From contig JAIOHL010000328.1 of NCBI GenBank assembly GCA_019913005.1, positions 22,143 to 86,142 on the forward strand: 64,000 bases of DNA, given 5' to 3'. The DNA is from Anaerolineae bacterium. Lineage in GTDB: Bacteria > Chloroflexota > Anaerolineae > Aggregatilineales > J027. Under the pieces are notes generated by a model. That model was not told the origin of the DNA. It did not search any database and saw nothing but the letters and a program-made list of their open reading frames with translations. This document shows positions 37,199-44,433 of this stretch, in pieces. Positions within the stretch are counted from its first letter, which is position 1; each line of letters begins with the position of its first letter. The position numbers were made by a program, and so were the translations under genes.

Positions 37199-39190
37199 CT
37201 AATTGGGAACAGCAACTGGCCCGCCTGCCAATTCCACATAATCCATCGCCACTCGTTCGTCGGCGGCGACCTCCAAAATCTCGCTCAACATTTCGGCGAT
37301 AAGCGAGGCCTTATATTCAGCATCCCGCATTGACCATGTGCGTGATTTGATTTCGAGATAGGTATGATCGGCTTTGGGCTTTAGGAAGTTGTCGAGATTG
37401 ACATAGAATTGAACGCCTTTGTACAAGATGCTCCAACGACGGCGTTCTTTGGTAATCTCGCGCTCCTCTGCTCCCCGGAAATATTCGTGATAGAAACGCA
37501 GGGGGCGATCCGCCGGGGCGTAAAATTGCGAGTGTGAGAGCAGTACCGCCCGATCAAATTCGCGTTCTTTGGTCGGCGACGTGTAGGTCAGACGTGTGCG
37601 TACTCCGGTCACTTCATTCGCTTCATCCAACGTGTCATCCTCACGATAACGCACCCGTGACCCATCATTAAACAGGAAATAGGTGTCATATTGACGATAA
37701 CGGGTTTCTTTGACGATTTGAACATCGGGGTGTTCCAGCAAACGCTGCAACATTTCCGGATGATCGAAGCGCGTCTTGAGTTGAATCTCAAAACTCTCCT
37801 GGCGCTGGAAGCTGGCAATCGAGAGCAGCTTGGACATGATGTTGCCAGAGTATGAGCGTATATATTTGTCAATCTGTTCCGCGATGACTTGGGCTTGCTC
37901 CAAAATTGGTGGCAGATCAATCGTCAGAAGTTGGCGATCTCGCATCAGCCACACCCCGTTACACATGACATGCGCCACATCGGTGCTTTTGGTCGAATAC
38001 ACCAACTGACCATAGATGCCGTCAGGGTCATGGGTGAAAAATGGCGTATTATGGAGGGTCTTCTGGTTGACCATGATAATATCGGCCCGCTTGCCAACCT
38101 CAAGGCTGCCCGTAATATCCCCAACATGACAGGCCTGTGCGCCAAGCCGGGTCGCCATCAATAAGGCTTCTTTGGCAGGCAGAGTGGTCGGGTCATTGGT
38201 AGCCACCTTCGCCAACAATGCCGCTAGATGAATTTCGGTAAACATATCAAGGTCATTATTGCTGGCTGTCCCGTCTGTGCCAATACCGACATTCACCCCT
38301 TGATCCAACATCGTTTTGACTGGGGCGATACCGCTGGCAAGTTTCAAATTGCTGGTTGGGTTGTGCGACACCCCGGCATTGTGGTTGCGAAGGGTACGAA
38401 TTTCGCCGGAGTCAATATGGACACAGTGGGCGCATAGGCACTTATGGTCGAGGATGCCCATTTTCTTGATACGCGGCACAACGGGCATCCCAAATTCGTT
38501 GCGGCTGTCTTCTACCTCTTGTTTTGTTTCCGCCACATGGATAATCACCGGGACATCATATTTATGAGCAAGGTCAGCACACAATTGCAGCAGTTCGTCG
38601 GTGCTAGTATAGGGGGCATGGGGCGCAACTGACGGGACTACTAAGGAATGGCCCTTCCACTGTTGAATGAATTTTTCGGTATAGGCGAGGCTGTCTTCAT
38701 AACTTTCCGCATCAGGCGATGGGAATTTTAGGATGGTTTGACCGCATAGCCCTCGTACCCCAACTTCGGCGGCGGCGCGGGCCACCTCGGATTCAAAATA
38801 GTACATATCCGCAAAACAGGTCGTGCCGCTGAGAATTAATTCCGCCAGTGCCAGTTTCGCGCCGAGATAGACAAACTCTTCATTGACGTAGATTTTTTCG
38901 GCGGGCATGATGTACCCCATCAGCCACACATCTAAGCGCAAATCGTCTGCCAAGCCGCGCATCAAGGTCATCGAAAGATGGGTATGGGCATTCACCAAAC
39001 CGGGCATAATCACCTGCCCGCTGCAATCCACGACCTCTGGTGCCTCAAAATTTGCCACAATCTCCACTGTCGGCCCAACCGCAACAATTTCCGCACCTTT
39101 GATCGCTACGGCCCCATCAGAATAGGTGTCCATCTCATCATTCATGGTCAGGACATAGCCCTTGATGAGCAACCGATCTACCTTTTGCAT
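37199..39190 (-). CDS. Amidohydrolase (MTA/SAH deaminase-like) fused to a CYTH domain
   Basis: A 663-residue protein. Residues 1-440 are a metal-dependent amidohydrolase of the MtaD/SsnA/TrzN group: zinc ligands His69/His71 (NAHTHLS), HVAETKQE, HCVHIDSGE, and the catalytic Asp segment GIGTDGTASNNDLDM. Residues about 452-645 form a CYTH domain: a degenerate ExExK start (FEIQLKTRFD), a YFLFNDGSRVRYREDD strand pair, and late YLEIKSRT with acidic and basic tunnel residues. CYTH enzymes act on triphosphates (adenylate cyclase IV, thiamine triphosphatase). Known family members normally carry these domains on separate chains. MTA/SAH or a related aminopurine is the probable amidohydrolase substrate. 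Promoter at 39267. Confidence 0.85.
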   Translation of the reverse strand: MQKVDRLLIKGYVLTMNDEMDTYSDGAVAIKGAEIVAVGPTVEIVANFEAPEVVDCSGQVIMPGLVNAHTHLSMTLMRGLADDLRLDVWLMGYIMPAEKIYVNEEFVYLGAKLALAELILSGTTCFADMYYFESEVARAAAEVGVRGLCGQTILKFPSPDAESYEDSLAYTEKFIQQWKGHSLVVPSVAPHAPYTSTDELLQLCADLAHKYDVPVIIHVAETKQEVEDSRNEFGMPVVPRIKKMGILDHKCLCAHCVHIDSGEIRTLRNHNAGVSHNPTSNLKLASGIAPVKTMLDQGVNVGIGTDGTASNNDLDMFTEIHLAALLAKVATNDPTTLPAKEALLMATRLGAQACHVGDITGSLEVGKRADIIMVNQKTLHNTPFFTHDPDGIYGQLVYSTKSTDVAHVMCNGVWLMRDRQLLTIDLPPILEQAQVIAEQIDKYIRSYSGNIMSKLLSIASFQRQESFEIQLKTRFDHPEMLQRLLEHPDVQIVKETRYRQYDTYFLFNDGSRVRYREDDTLDEANEVTGVRTRLTYTSPTKEREFDRAVLLSHSQFYAPADRPLRFYHEYFRGAEEREITKERRRWSILYKGVQFYVNLDNFLKPKADHTYLEIKSRTWSMRDAEYKASLIAEMLSEILEVAADERVAMDYVELAGGPVAVPN

Positions 39191-39266
39191 CTAGTTCGCT
39201 CCTTTGAGTCTTTAAATTCTTCTTAACAAGCCTATTAAAGAATATTTTGGGCTGAAATTTTGCGGA

Positions 39267-39294
39267 ATTATAGCGCAAATTCAAGGAATGCCAA
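39267..39294 (-). promoter_or_regulatory. Promoter of the amidohydrolase-CYTH gene
   Basis: On the minus strand, TTGGCA (39289-39294), 16 bases, perfect TATAAT (39267-39272), about 80 bases before the start codon and directly after the stop of the CHAT gene. Confidence 0.7.
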
Positions 39295-39298
39295 TCGT

Positions 39299-41404
39299 TT
39301 AGGGCGCGGAAAGGCTGATTTGCGTGATTTCCATCGTGGGAGCGGTGGTTTCGATGACCCCTGCCAAGATGTTCTCGCGGTCAAAGGGGCCAAGCAGCAA
39401 TGAAACTGCACCCTCGCTGGCTGCGATACGGTCAATTTCAGCACTTTCGCTGCGTTCGCGGTCCGCAAAAATCGCCAGTTCATAGTCTCCTTGCCCTTCC
39501 GCAAATAACACATCTAAACCGCGTGTGCCTTCTTGGGTTAGGTCAATTTGCGGCAGAAGCGTGATCACAATCGGCACGTTGGCACAGGCCGATGGATTAT
39601 CGGGCAAGCCTGTCCCCAATCGCACCACGCCGTCATTGCCGACCTTAAACCATACCACTGCTCCGGCGCAATTTTCAGGCGGCAGGGTTGTCAACACAAA
39701 CCCCCATAGCGCAAAGGTATCCTCCGTCACCACCCGCGATTCCGTGACCCGTTTGCCATCGGGTAGAGCATCCGAAAAATTCACAACTAGCGGTTGATCG
39801 CCCGTGATAATCGGCTGAGTCTGGATATTATTCCGTTCGTTCGTTTCGACCAATGTGTTATCGGGGTCAAGCAGTACCCGTGCAATAAATGTCCCGAACC
39901 AATTGAAGCGGTAGGAAAACTCATCTTCAAAGGTGTCCCCCGGTTGAATCGGGGGAATTTCACGGTTGATCGAGGGCAGGTCTGGGTCACGGTCATTACC
40001 CAAAAATTCGAAGGTGGCAGGAACAGAAACCTCCGTGCCAGCGTTTTCTACTAACAACCGTACACTGGTAAATTGGCCCGGCACAGGTCGGCTCGTGCCG
40101 ATTTCAAATGTCCGTACCTGCAAATCGGTATTGGGAACACGGGTTGGCCCACCGCCATTTTTCGGTTCATCGTCTTGGGCCAGCAGCAAAAAACCACCCA
40201 CTCCGACAGCAACCAATATCACAACGGTCAGTAGTAACACCAAATCACGCAGGTCAAATCGGCGTATTTCTTCAACCCGAAGGGGGCCGGATTGCAGCAT
40301 GAACAAATAACCGTCTTCCGCACGTAGGTACAAAACTGGGGTTGCCCACTCAATATTCCCAACTGTGCTACTCACGGCCCGACGCGCTTCCGAAACAGCC
40401 GCATCCATCGGCAGGCCATCCGCCACCGCCCGATAAAATTCTTCGCTAAACACACTGGCAGCATCATTACTGATTTCAAATTGATTGGCAACAACTGCCG
40501 GAATCCCCCGCGTAATCAGGCTACTGGCAATCCCTTCCGCTGCATTTTGCTGATTTTGCCGCGCCCCATGACACGAATTAAGTACCACTAAGCGGATCGT
40601 GTTTTCTTCACTGAGTTCACGCGCCAATGCCTCGGCCCGTACCGGAAAATGGCTGTTTTCGCCTAAAGGATCAACCAGCGCCAGTGTGCCAATGCCGCTT
40701 TCGGGGTCATAGCTGCTATGCCCGATGTAATGGAAGATATGATAGTCCTTGAGACGCAAAGTCCGTTGAAGAGTACGCAGCGAGGCATCTTCCAAAAAGT
40801 CAATCTCTAGCAACCCTTTGGCACGTAAATCCGCTGTAGCTTTTTCCAAGAGTGTCCGTTCTTGCTGGACATTTAATGGAGGCAAATCACTAGGACTGGC
40901 AATCATGACCAATAGGCGCAACGGATAGCTTAGGGAGACCCGACGGCGGACTACCGTCTCTTTGGGGAAACGCACAATGGGGGTTTGGCGCGAGAGGGCC
41001 AAAAAATCTTGTGGGCCGCGCAGAAACTCGAAGGGCAGGTTGACCAAATCGCCCGCCCCATCCAAATTCAATTGGAGACGCAGACCGATTTCCGCGTCCA
41101 CCAATGCTCGCTGATAGCTGCGATTGTAGGCTTCAAGGATAGCCTCGCTGAAAATCGTCTTAAATAAAATCTCGCCAAATTCACGCGCCACTTGCTGACG
41201 TTCGGAAAGTGGAGCAGAGCGTTCGCCGCTGAGGGTTGCAATGCGGAAAGCTAATTGTTCAGATGTATAAGGAAGTTGGAAAATGTGGCTCGGCGCAGCA
41301 GTCCCCAAAGTTTCCAAGGGCATCCGCACAACTTTGGCTTCATAACGATCATCCCCCAATGCAGTAATTTGGAGTTCAAAATCTAAGTGTGCAGGCCGGG
41401 TCAT
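39299..41404 (-). CDS. Membrane-anchored CHAT-domain (caspase-like) protease with CARDB-like extracellular domain
   Basis: A 701-residue protein. After an N-terminal region of ~155 residues, a CHAT domain spans about 158-365. Its catalytic dyad is His229 (FHYIGHSS) and Cys278 (LVVLNSCHGAR), followed by GIPAVVANQFEISNDAA, a typical CHAT substrate-pocket segment. A transmembrane helix lies at about 387-409. Beyond it is a CARDB-like beta-sandwich (about 425-545; TSVRLLVENAGTEVSVP and RNNIQTQPI) and a last beta-rich domain of ~150 residues. The protease would face the cytoplasm and the CARDB part the outside. Substrate unknown. ATG 41404 with AAGGA at suitable spacing is preferred to TTG 41410. 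Confidence 0.87.
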   Translation of the reverse strand: MTRPAHLDFELQITALGDDRYEAKVVRMPLETLGTAAPSHIFQLPYTSEQLAFRIATLSGERSAPLSERQQVAREFGEILFKTIFSEAILEAYNRSYQRALVDAEIGLRLQLNLDGAGDLVNLPFEFLRGPQDFLALSRQTPIVRFPKETVVRRRVSLSYPLRLLVMIASPSDLPPLNVQQERTLLEKATADLRAKGLLEIDFLEDASLRTLQRTLRLKDYHIFHYIGHSSYDPESGIGTLALVDPLGENSHFPVRAEALARELSEENTIRLVVLNSCHGARQNQQNAAEGIASSLITRGIPAVVANQFEISNDAASVFSEEFYRAVADGLPMDAAVSEARRAVSSTVGNIEWATPVLYLRAEDGYLFMLQSGPLRVEEIRRFDLRDLVLLLTVVILVAVGVGGFLLLAQDDEPKNGGGPTRVPNTDLQVRTFEIGTSRPVPGQFTSVRLLVENAGTEVSVPATFEFLGNDRDPDLPSINREIPPIQPGDTFEDEFSYRFNWFGTFIARVLLDPDNTLVETNERNNIQTQPIITGDQPLVVNFSDALPDGKRVTESRVVTEDTFALWGFVLTTLPPENCAGAVVWFKVGNDGVVRLGTGLPDNPSACANVPIVITLLPQIDLTQEGTRGLDVLFAEGQGDYELAIFADRERSESAEIDRIAASEGAVSLLLGPFDRENILAGVIETTAPTMEITQISLSAP

Positions 41405-41462
41405 CCACAAAATTCCTTGTTATGCAGCAACCGAATCACCACCCAATTGTACCCGGTAACAA

Positions 41463-41493
41463 AAAACACGCCCCTTTAACGATAGCGTGTTTT
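41463..41493 (-). terminator. Bidirectional-type terminator after the Cys-rich protein gene
   Basis: The sequence AAAACACGC and its perfect complement GCGTGTTTT, with a 13-base loop, are flanked by A-runs and T-runs, so both strands have a T tail. It lies 26 bases past the stop at 41519. Confidence 0.8.
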
Positions 41494-41518
41494 TCAGAAT
41501 CCGAAAACTTTTAGGGCA

Positions 41519-42703
41519 CTACTGTGGTTTGATCCATTCGCTTAAGGTTGGGGGGTTAGAGAAAAACTCGACCGCGTTGTCTAAACCAAGCACCTGTAAG
41601 TTATCCGCTGTCACTAGTGCCCGTGCTCGATCTTCCACATTCACTCCAACACCAAAAGTGCAACTTCCAACTTGACCGCCAAATTGGGAGACACATCCGC
41701 CACCAAACCCGCCACCAAATTGACTGAACCCACAACCCACGTTCCCAAACCCTCCAAAGCCTTGAGGGAAACAACCGCCACAAAATTGAAAACATCCTCC
41801 GCCAAATTGAGCCGGGGCAGTTAAGTCAGAATCGGAACTTACACTACGTTTGGCAAAACTGGGGATAAACGAAACAGATTCTTGGGGCAGGGTTGAAAAC
41901 TCCTGCCAATCGTCGCTTCCTTGATTGATAAACACGGTTGTCTCAAGACCCGGAGTCAAGACACGTCTCGTTGGAATTGAGAACGCAATGGGCTGTAATA
42001 GCTCCACCGCAGGATCAATCGCTGCTTCAAACAGCACACACCACCACGTATTATCTACATTAGAAGGCACATTGTCTTCTGTGATTGGAATCCGCCGGAA
42101 GGTGAAGGTGGTCGGAGCCGCAACGGTGTCCGGCAAAATCAACAGTTCAATGCCAGTTTCGCCAACGGGTAGCGCCACATTTTCGCCCGCTTCATTGAGC
42201 GTTCCCCGCGCATCCACGACAATCTGACCACTGTCGGCCAATGGCTTTAGAATGCCTTCCTCCGGTGTGGCATCAATAATCCCACTCGTGGGCGAAATCC
42301 ATGTGATAGTCGCGGCAACCCCTTTTGGAATGTCGGTAAACGCTTCGGGGAAACTTACGCGAAATGTGAAAGGGCCGAGAATGGAATTGGCTTCCAATGA
42401 TGCGACTTCCCAAGTCACGGCTGTTCCGACCTGCCCCGCCAATGCTGCCGATTCTGGAAACTCTAACGCCTCGACAAAAGTGGCCTGTGTAGGAATCTGG
42501 GCTTGGATACTCACACTTTCGACAGTGGCATCACCGCTTGCCAAAATCACACTATAAAGGACCGTACCATCTTCATCAATCAATCCAGTTGACCCCGCGA
42601 CGAGGGTGACATCACTCGCAACTGCTGACAACGAGTGCATAGGAACTAACAATGCAACAATGAGCAGCAATCCTATCCTTGTAAACTTCCGTGACATTGG
42701 CAT
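41519..42703 (-). CDS. Secreted protein with DUF11-like N-terminus and a Cys/Gly/Phe-rich block
   Basis: A 394-residue protein with a Sec signal peptide (RIGLLLIVALLVPMHSLSAVAS). Residues ~30-140 resemble a DUF11/CARDB-type beta-sandwich (VLYSVILASGDATVESVSIQA), followed by a second beta-rich region to ~295. Residues 299-348 are a block with 20 Gly, 10 Phe, 6 Cys and 6 Gln in 50 positions, built from QFGGG/C-type units. A short ordinary tail follows. No lipobox or sorting signal is seen. I do not recognise the family. The block could form disulfide crosslinks or an aggregating surface. ATG 42703 follows GGAGAG. It stands between the CHAT protease and the SARP-like regulator, each with its own terminator. 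Confidence 0.75.
   Translation of the reverse strand: MPMSRKFTRIGLLLIVALLVPMHSLSAVASDVTLVAGSTGLIDEDGTVLYSVILASGDATVESVSIQAQIPTQATFVEALEFPESAALAGQVGTAVTWEVASLEANSILGPFTFRVSFPEAFTDIPKGVAATITWISPTSGIIDATPEEGILKPLADSGQIVVDARGTLNEAGENVALPVGETGIELLILPDTVAAPTTFTFRRIPITEDNVPSNVDNTWWCVLFEAAIDPAVELLQPIAFSIPTRRVLTPGLETTVFINQGSDDWQEFSTLPQESVSFIPSFAKRSVSSDSDLTAPAQFGGGCFQFCGGCFPQGFGGFGNVGCGFSQFGGGFGGGCVSQFGGQVGSCTFGVGVNVEDRARALVTADNLQVLGLDNAVEFFSNPPTLSEWIKPQ
41660..41809 (-). repeat. Degenerate repeats encoding Gln-Phe-Gly-Gly/Cys units
   Basis: On the + strand, variants of CCGCCA-(CC)-AAATTG recur at least four times in 150 bases and encode QFGG-type units with cysteines at residues 304, 308, 311, 324, 337 and 348 of the secreted protein. 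Confidence 0.6.
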
Positions 42704-42818
42704 ATCTCTCCAAATGAATGATTTCCACCCTTCTTGAGGATACTGGGTTTGCTGTACGCTGACTACTGACGTTAGTTAGGGTTTGGCGGCTAATTTTGGT
42801 TGGGGAAGAAAACAAAAA

Positions 42819-42840
42819 ACCCGTCCGGGTTCGAACGGGT
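42819..42840 (-). terminator. Terminator of the SARP-like regulator gene
   Basis: A 6-bp stem, ACCCGT/ACGGGT, is followed on the minus strand by TTTTTTGTTTTC. It lies 26 bases past the stop at 42866. Confidence 0.8.
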
Positions 42841-42865
42841 GATATGATTCACGAGGCAAGTGTAG

Positions 42866-44104
42866 CTATTTGGCAGTTTTGATCTCTGCTGCTAATTTGA
42901 CCGTCAAAGGATCGGGGGTGACATTCAACGATTTCTTCAGCCCATCTACTAAACGCTCATAGGTTTCGAGGGCACGGTGGTTAGCCCCAATCTGGTGATA
43001 CATCCGCATAATACCGCGTATCAAATCTTCGCGGAGCGGTGCAGTAGCCGAAGCTCGCAAATAGAGACCCAATGCTTTTTCTTGCTCATCACGACGCTCA
43101 CAAATCCGCGCCATTCCAACCAGTGCCTCTGTATAGGTAGCGGCCATTTCTTGACGGCGGCGTGCAATCCACTCACCCTTCATGCCACTCAGAAAATCTT
43201 CACGGTATAGGTCAATGGCTACCTGATATAATTCCTGTGCTTCCTCATCATCAGCGACAGCGGCAGACTGCACGGCCTCTTGGAAATTGACCACATCATA
43301 ATAAAGATCAATTTCGTTGGCGATGCGATAGAACCCTGCGCCATAAATAGTCAGATTGGTGCCCAAAATTTCGCTGACCTTTCGCTTGGTGACATGAAAC
43401 ACATTGGTCGCCTCACGGGTGCTAAGATTAGGCCAAAAGGTATGAAAAATATCATCGCGTGTGGTCATGGCTCGGTCAACAAAAAAGAAGAACAGCGATC
43501 TTGGCAGATGGCCTTCCCAGCGATCTACTAGACGGCCATTCACCCAAACCTGCCCTTGACCAAATGCCCGTACTTCCAGAAAGGACTTGCCTACCTCAGG
43601 ATGTGCATAGTCCACCAGCATCCTCCGATTATCTACTGGCAGCAGCGCTAGTTTGCCGCGCATACTGTCGGATTCAATAAGATCAATAGGTAACTCACGT
43701 CCACTCAAAACAATTCGGTGGCCCGGTTTCAGGGTATCTGCCAGCGTCTCAATCAAGGGCTGCAACTGGCTACGTCGTTCGCCGTCGAAGCCTTCGATAA
43801 GTAAAACACATGAACGGGTTCGATTGAGTGCCTTGCCCAGAATATCGGCAGATTTATGGAGATTGCTTCCCAACGCATCTACCTTTAGCTGAAGTTGGGT
43901 TTCAACCGCCTCTTTAATCGCGGTCAACCCAGCCTCCAACGAAAGGTCTTCGGCGGGGAGATGAGCATAAGCGACATTTGTTGATTGGAGCAAAAGCTGC
44001 CCCAACGTCCGATGAGACGCATAAGCCGATGGATGTAGAATGATGATGGTCGTACTATCGGGAAGGGATGAAAACTGTTTATCAATGCTAATATTGTTAC
44101 TCAC
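42866..44104 (-). CDS. SARP/BTAD-type transcriptional regulator with degenerate STAND-like N-terminal domain
   Basis: A 412-residue protein. Residues ~20-150 follow the pattern of MalT-like STAND NTPases, but the P-loop position reads HPSAYASHRTLGQ without the GKT. A Walker-B-like VLLIEGFDG and a sensor-like RIVLSGRELP remain, so nucleotide binding is probably lost. Residues ~175-260 are a winged helix (VRAFGQGQVWVNG, DDIFHTFWPNLSTREATNVFHVTKRK). Residues ~275-405 are a BTAD tetratricopeptide-like domain (YREDFLSGMKGEWIARRRQ, MYHQIGANHRALETYERL). Such proteins activate neighbouring gene clusters. GTG start at 44104 with GAGGA 4-5 bases upstream. Its own strong promoter is at 44193. The Cys-rich and CHAT genes downstream are plausible targets (inference). 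Confidence 0.82.
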   Translation of the reverse strand: MSNNISIDKQFSSLPDSTTIIILHPSAYASHRTLGQLLLQSTNVAYAHLPAEDLSLEAGLTAIKEAVETQLQLKVDALGSNLHKSADILGKALNRTRSCVLLIEGFDGERRSQLQPLIETLADTLKPGHRIVLSGRELPIDLIESDSMRGKLALLPVDNRRMLVDYAHPEVGKSFLEVRAFGQGQVWVNGRLVDRWEGHLPRSLFFFFVDRAMTTRDDIFHTFWPNLSTREATNVFHVTKRKVSEILGTNLTIYGAGFYRIANEIDLYYDVVNFQEAVQSAAVADDEEAQELYQVAIDLYREDFLSGMKGEWIARRRQEMAATYTEALVGMARICERRDEQEKALGLYLRASATAPLREDLIRGIMRMYHQIGANHRALETYERLVDGLKKSLNVTPDPLTVKLAAEIKTAK

Positions 44105-44192
44105 AGTATCCTCATGATAATTTCATTATTATGTTTGCCCCCCATTAAGGGCATTTTCTTATATATTTTACAAAAACAGTTTAATTTGTTCA

Positions 44193-44221
44193 ATTATATA
44201 ACTTATAACTAAAGTCGCCAA
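44193..44221 (-). promoter_or_regulatory. Promoter of the SARP-like regulator gene
   Basis: On the minus strand, TTGGCG (44216-44221), 17 bases, perfect TATAAT (44193-44198) in an A/T-rich stretch, about 85 bases before the GTG start. Confidence 0.7.
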
Positions 44222-44240
44222 ACATTATCCTACTCAAAAT

Positions 44241-44414
44241 CTAGCCCCCAAATGGGGAGGGAAACCCGCCATCGGTAATTCGGCTAACCCGCTCATCCGT
44301 CGGTTGTACCCAAGCCGGAGTTGGAGCGGGGTCACGGGTTGATCGAAACGTAGCGCAGGCAAGGCTCGTTACCAATATCAACACCACAATTGTCAATAGA
44401 ATTTTCGAGTACAT
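44241..44414 (-). CDS. Small predicted lipoprotein downstream of relA/spoT
   Basis: A 57-codon reading frame starting at ATG 44414, 19 bases after the relA/spoT stop. Residues 5-18 are hydrophobic (ILLTIVVLILVTSL) and lead to Ser-Leu-Ala-Cys20, an acceptable though not ideal lipobox. The mature part is polar and Pro-rich and ends PSPFGG. Upstream only a weak GTGG could serve as ribosome-binding site, so translational coupling to relA/spoT is possible. I know no family for it. The composition (signal-like helix followed by Cys, then a polar tail) is the main argument that it is a gene. Confidence 0.5.
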   Translation of the reverse strand: MYSKILLTIVVLILVTSLACATFRSTRDPAPTPAWVQPTDERVSRITDGGFPSPFGG

Positions 44415-44433
44415 CGTTTACCACATACGATTT

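Noticed and set aside
36779..37333. 184-codon + strand frame over the PLP-enzyme and amidohydrolase junction
   Set aside because: Antisense to two well-supported genes and their terminator; no motifs.
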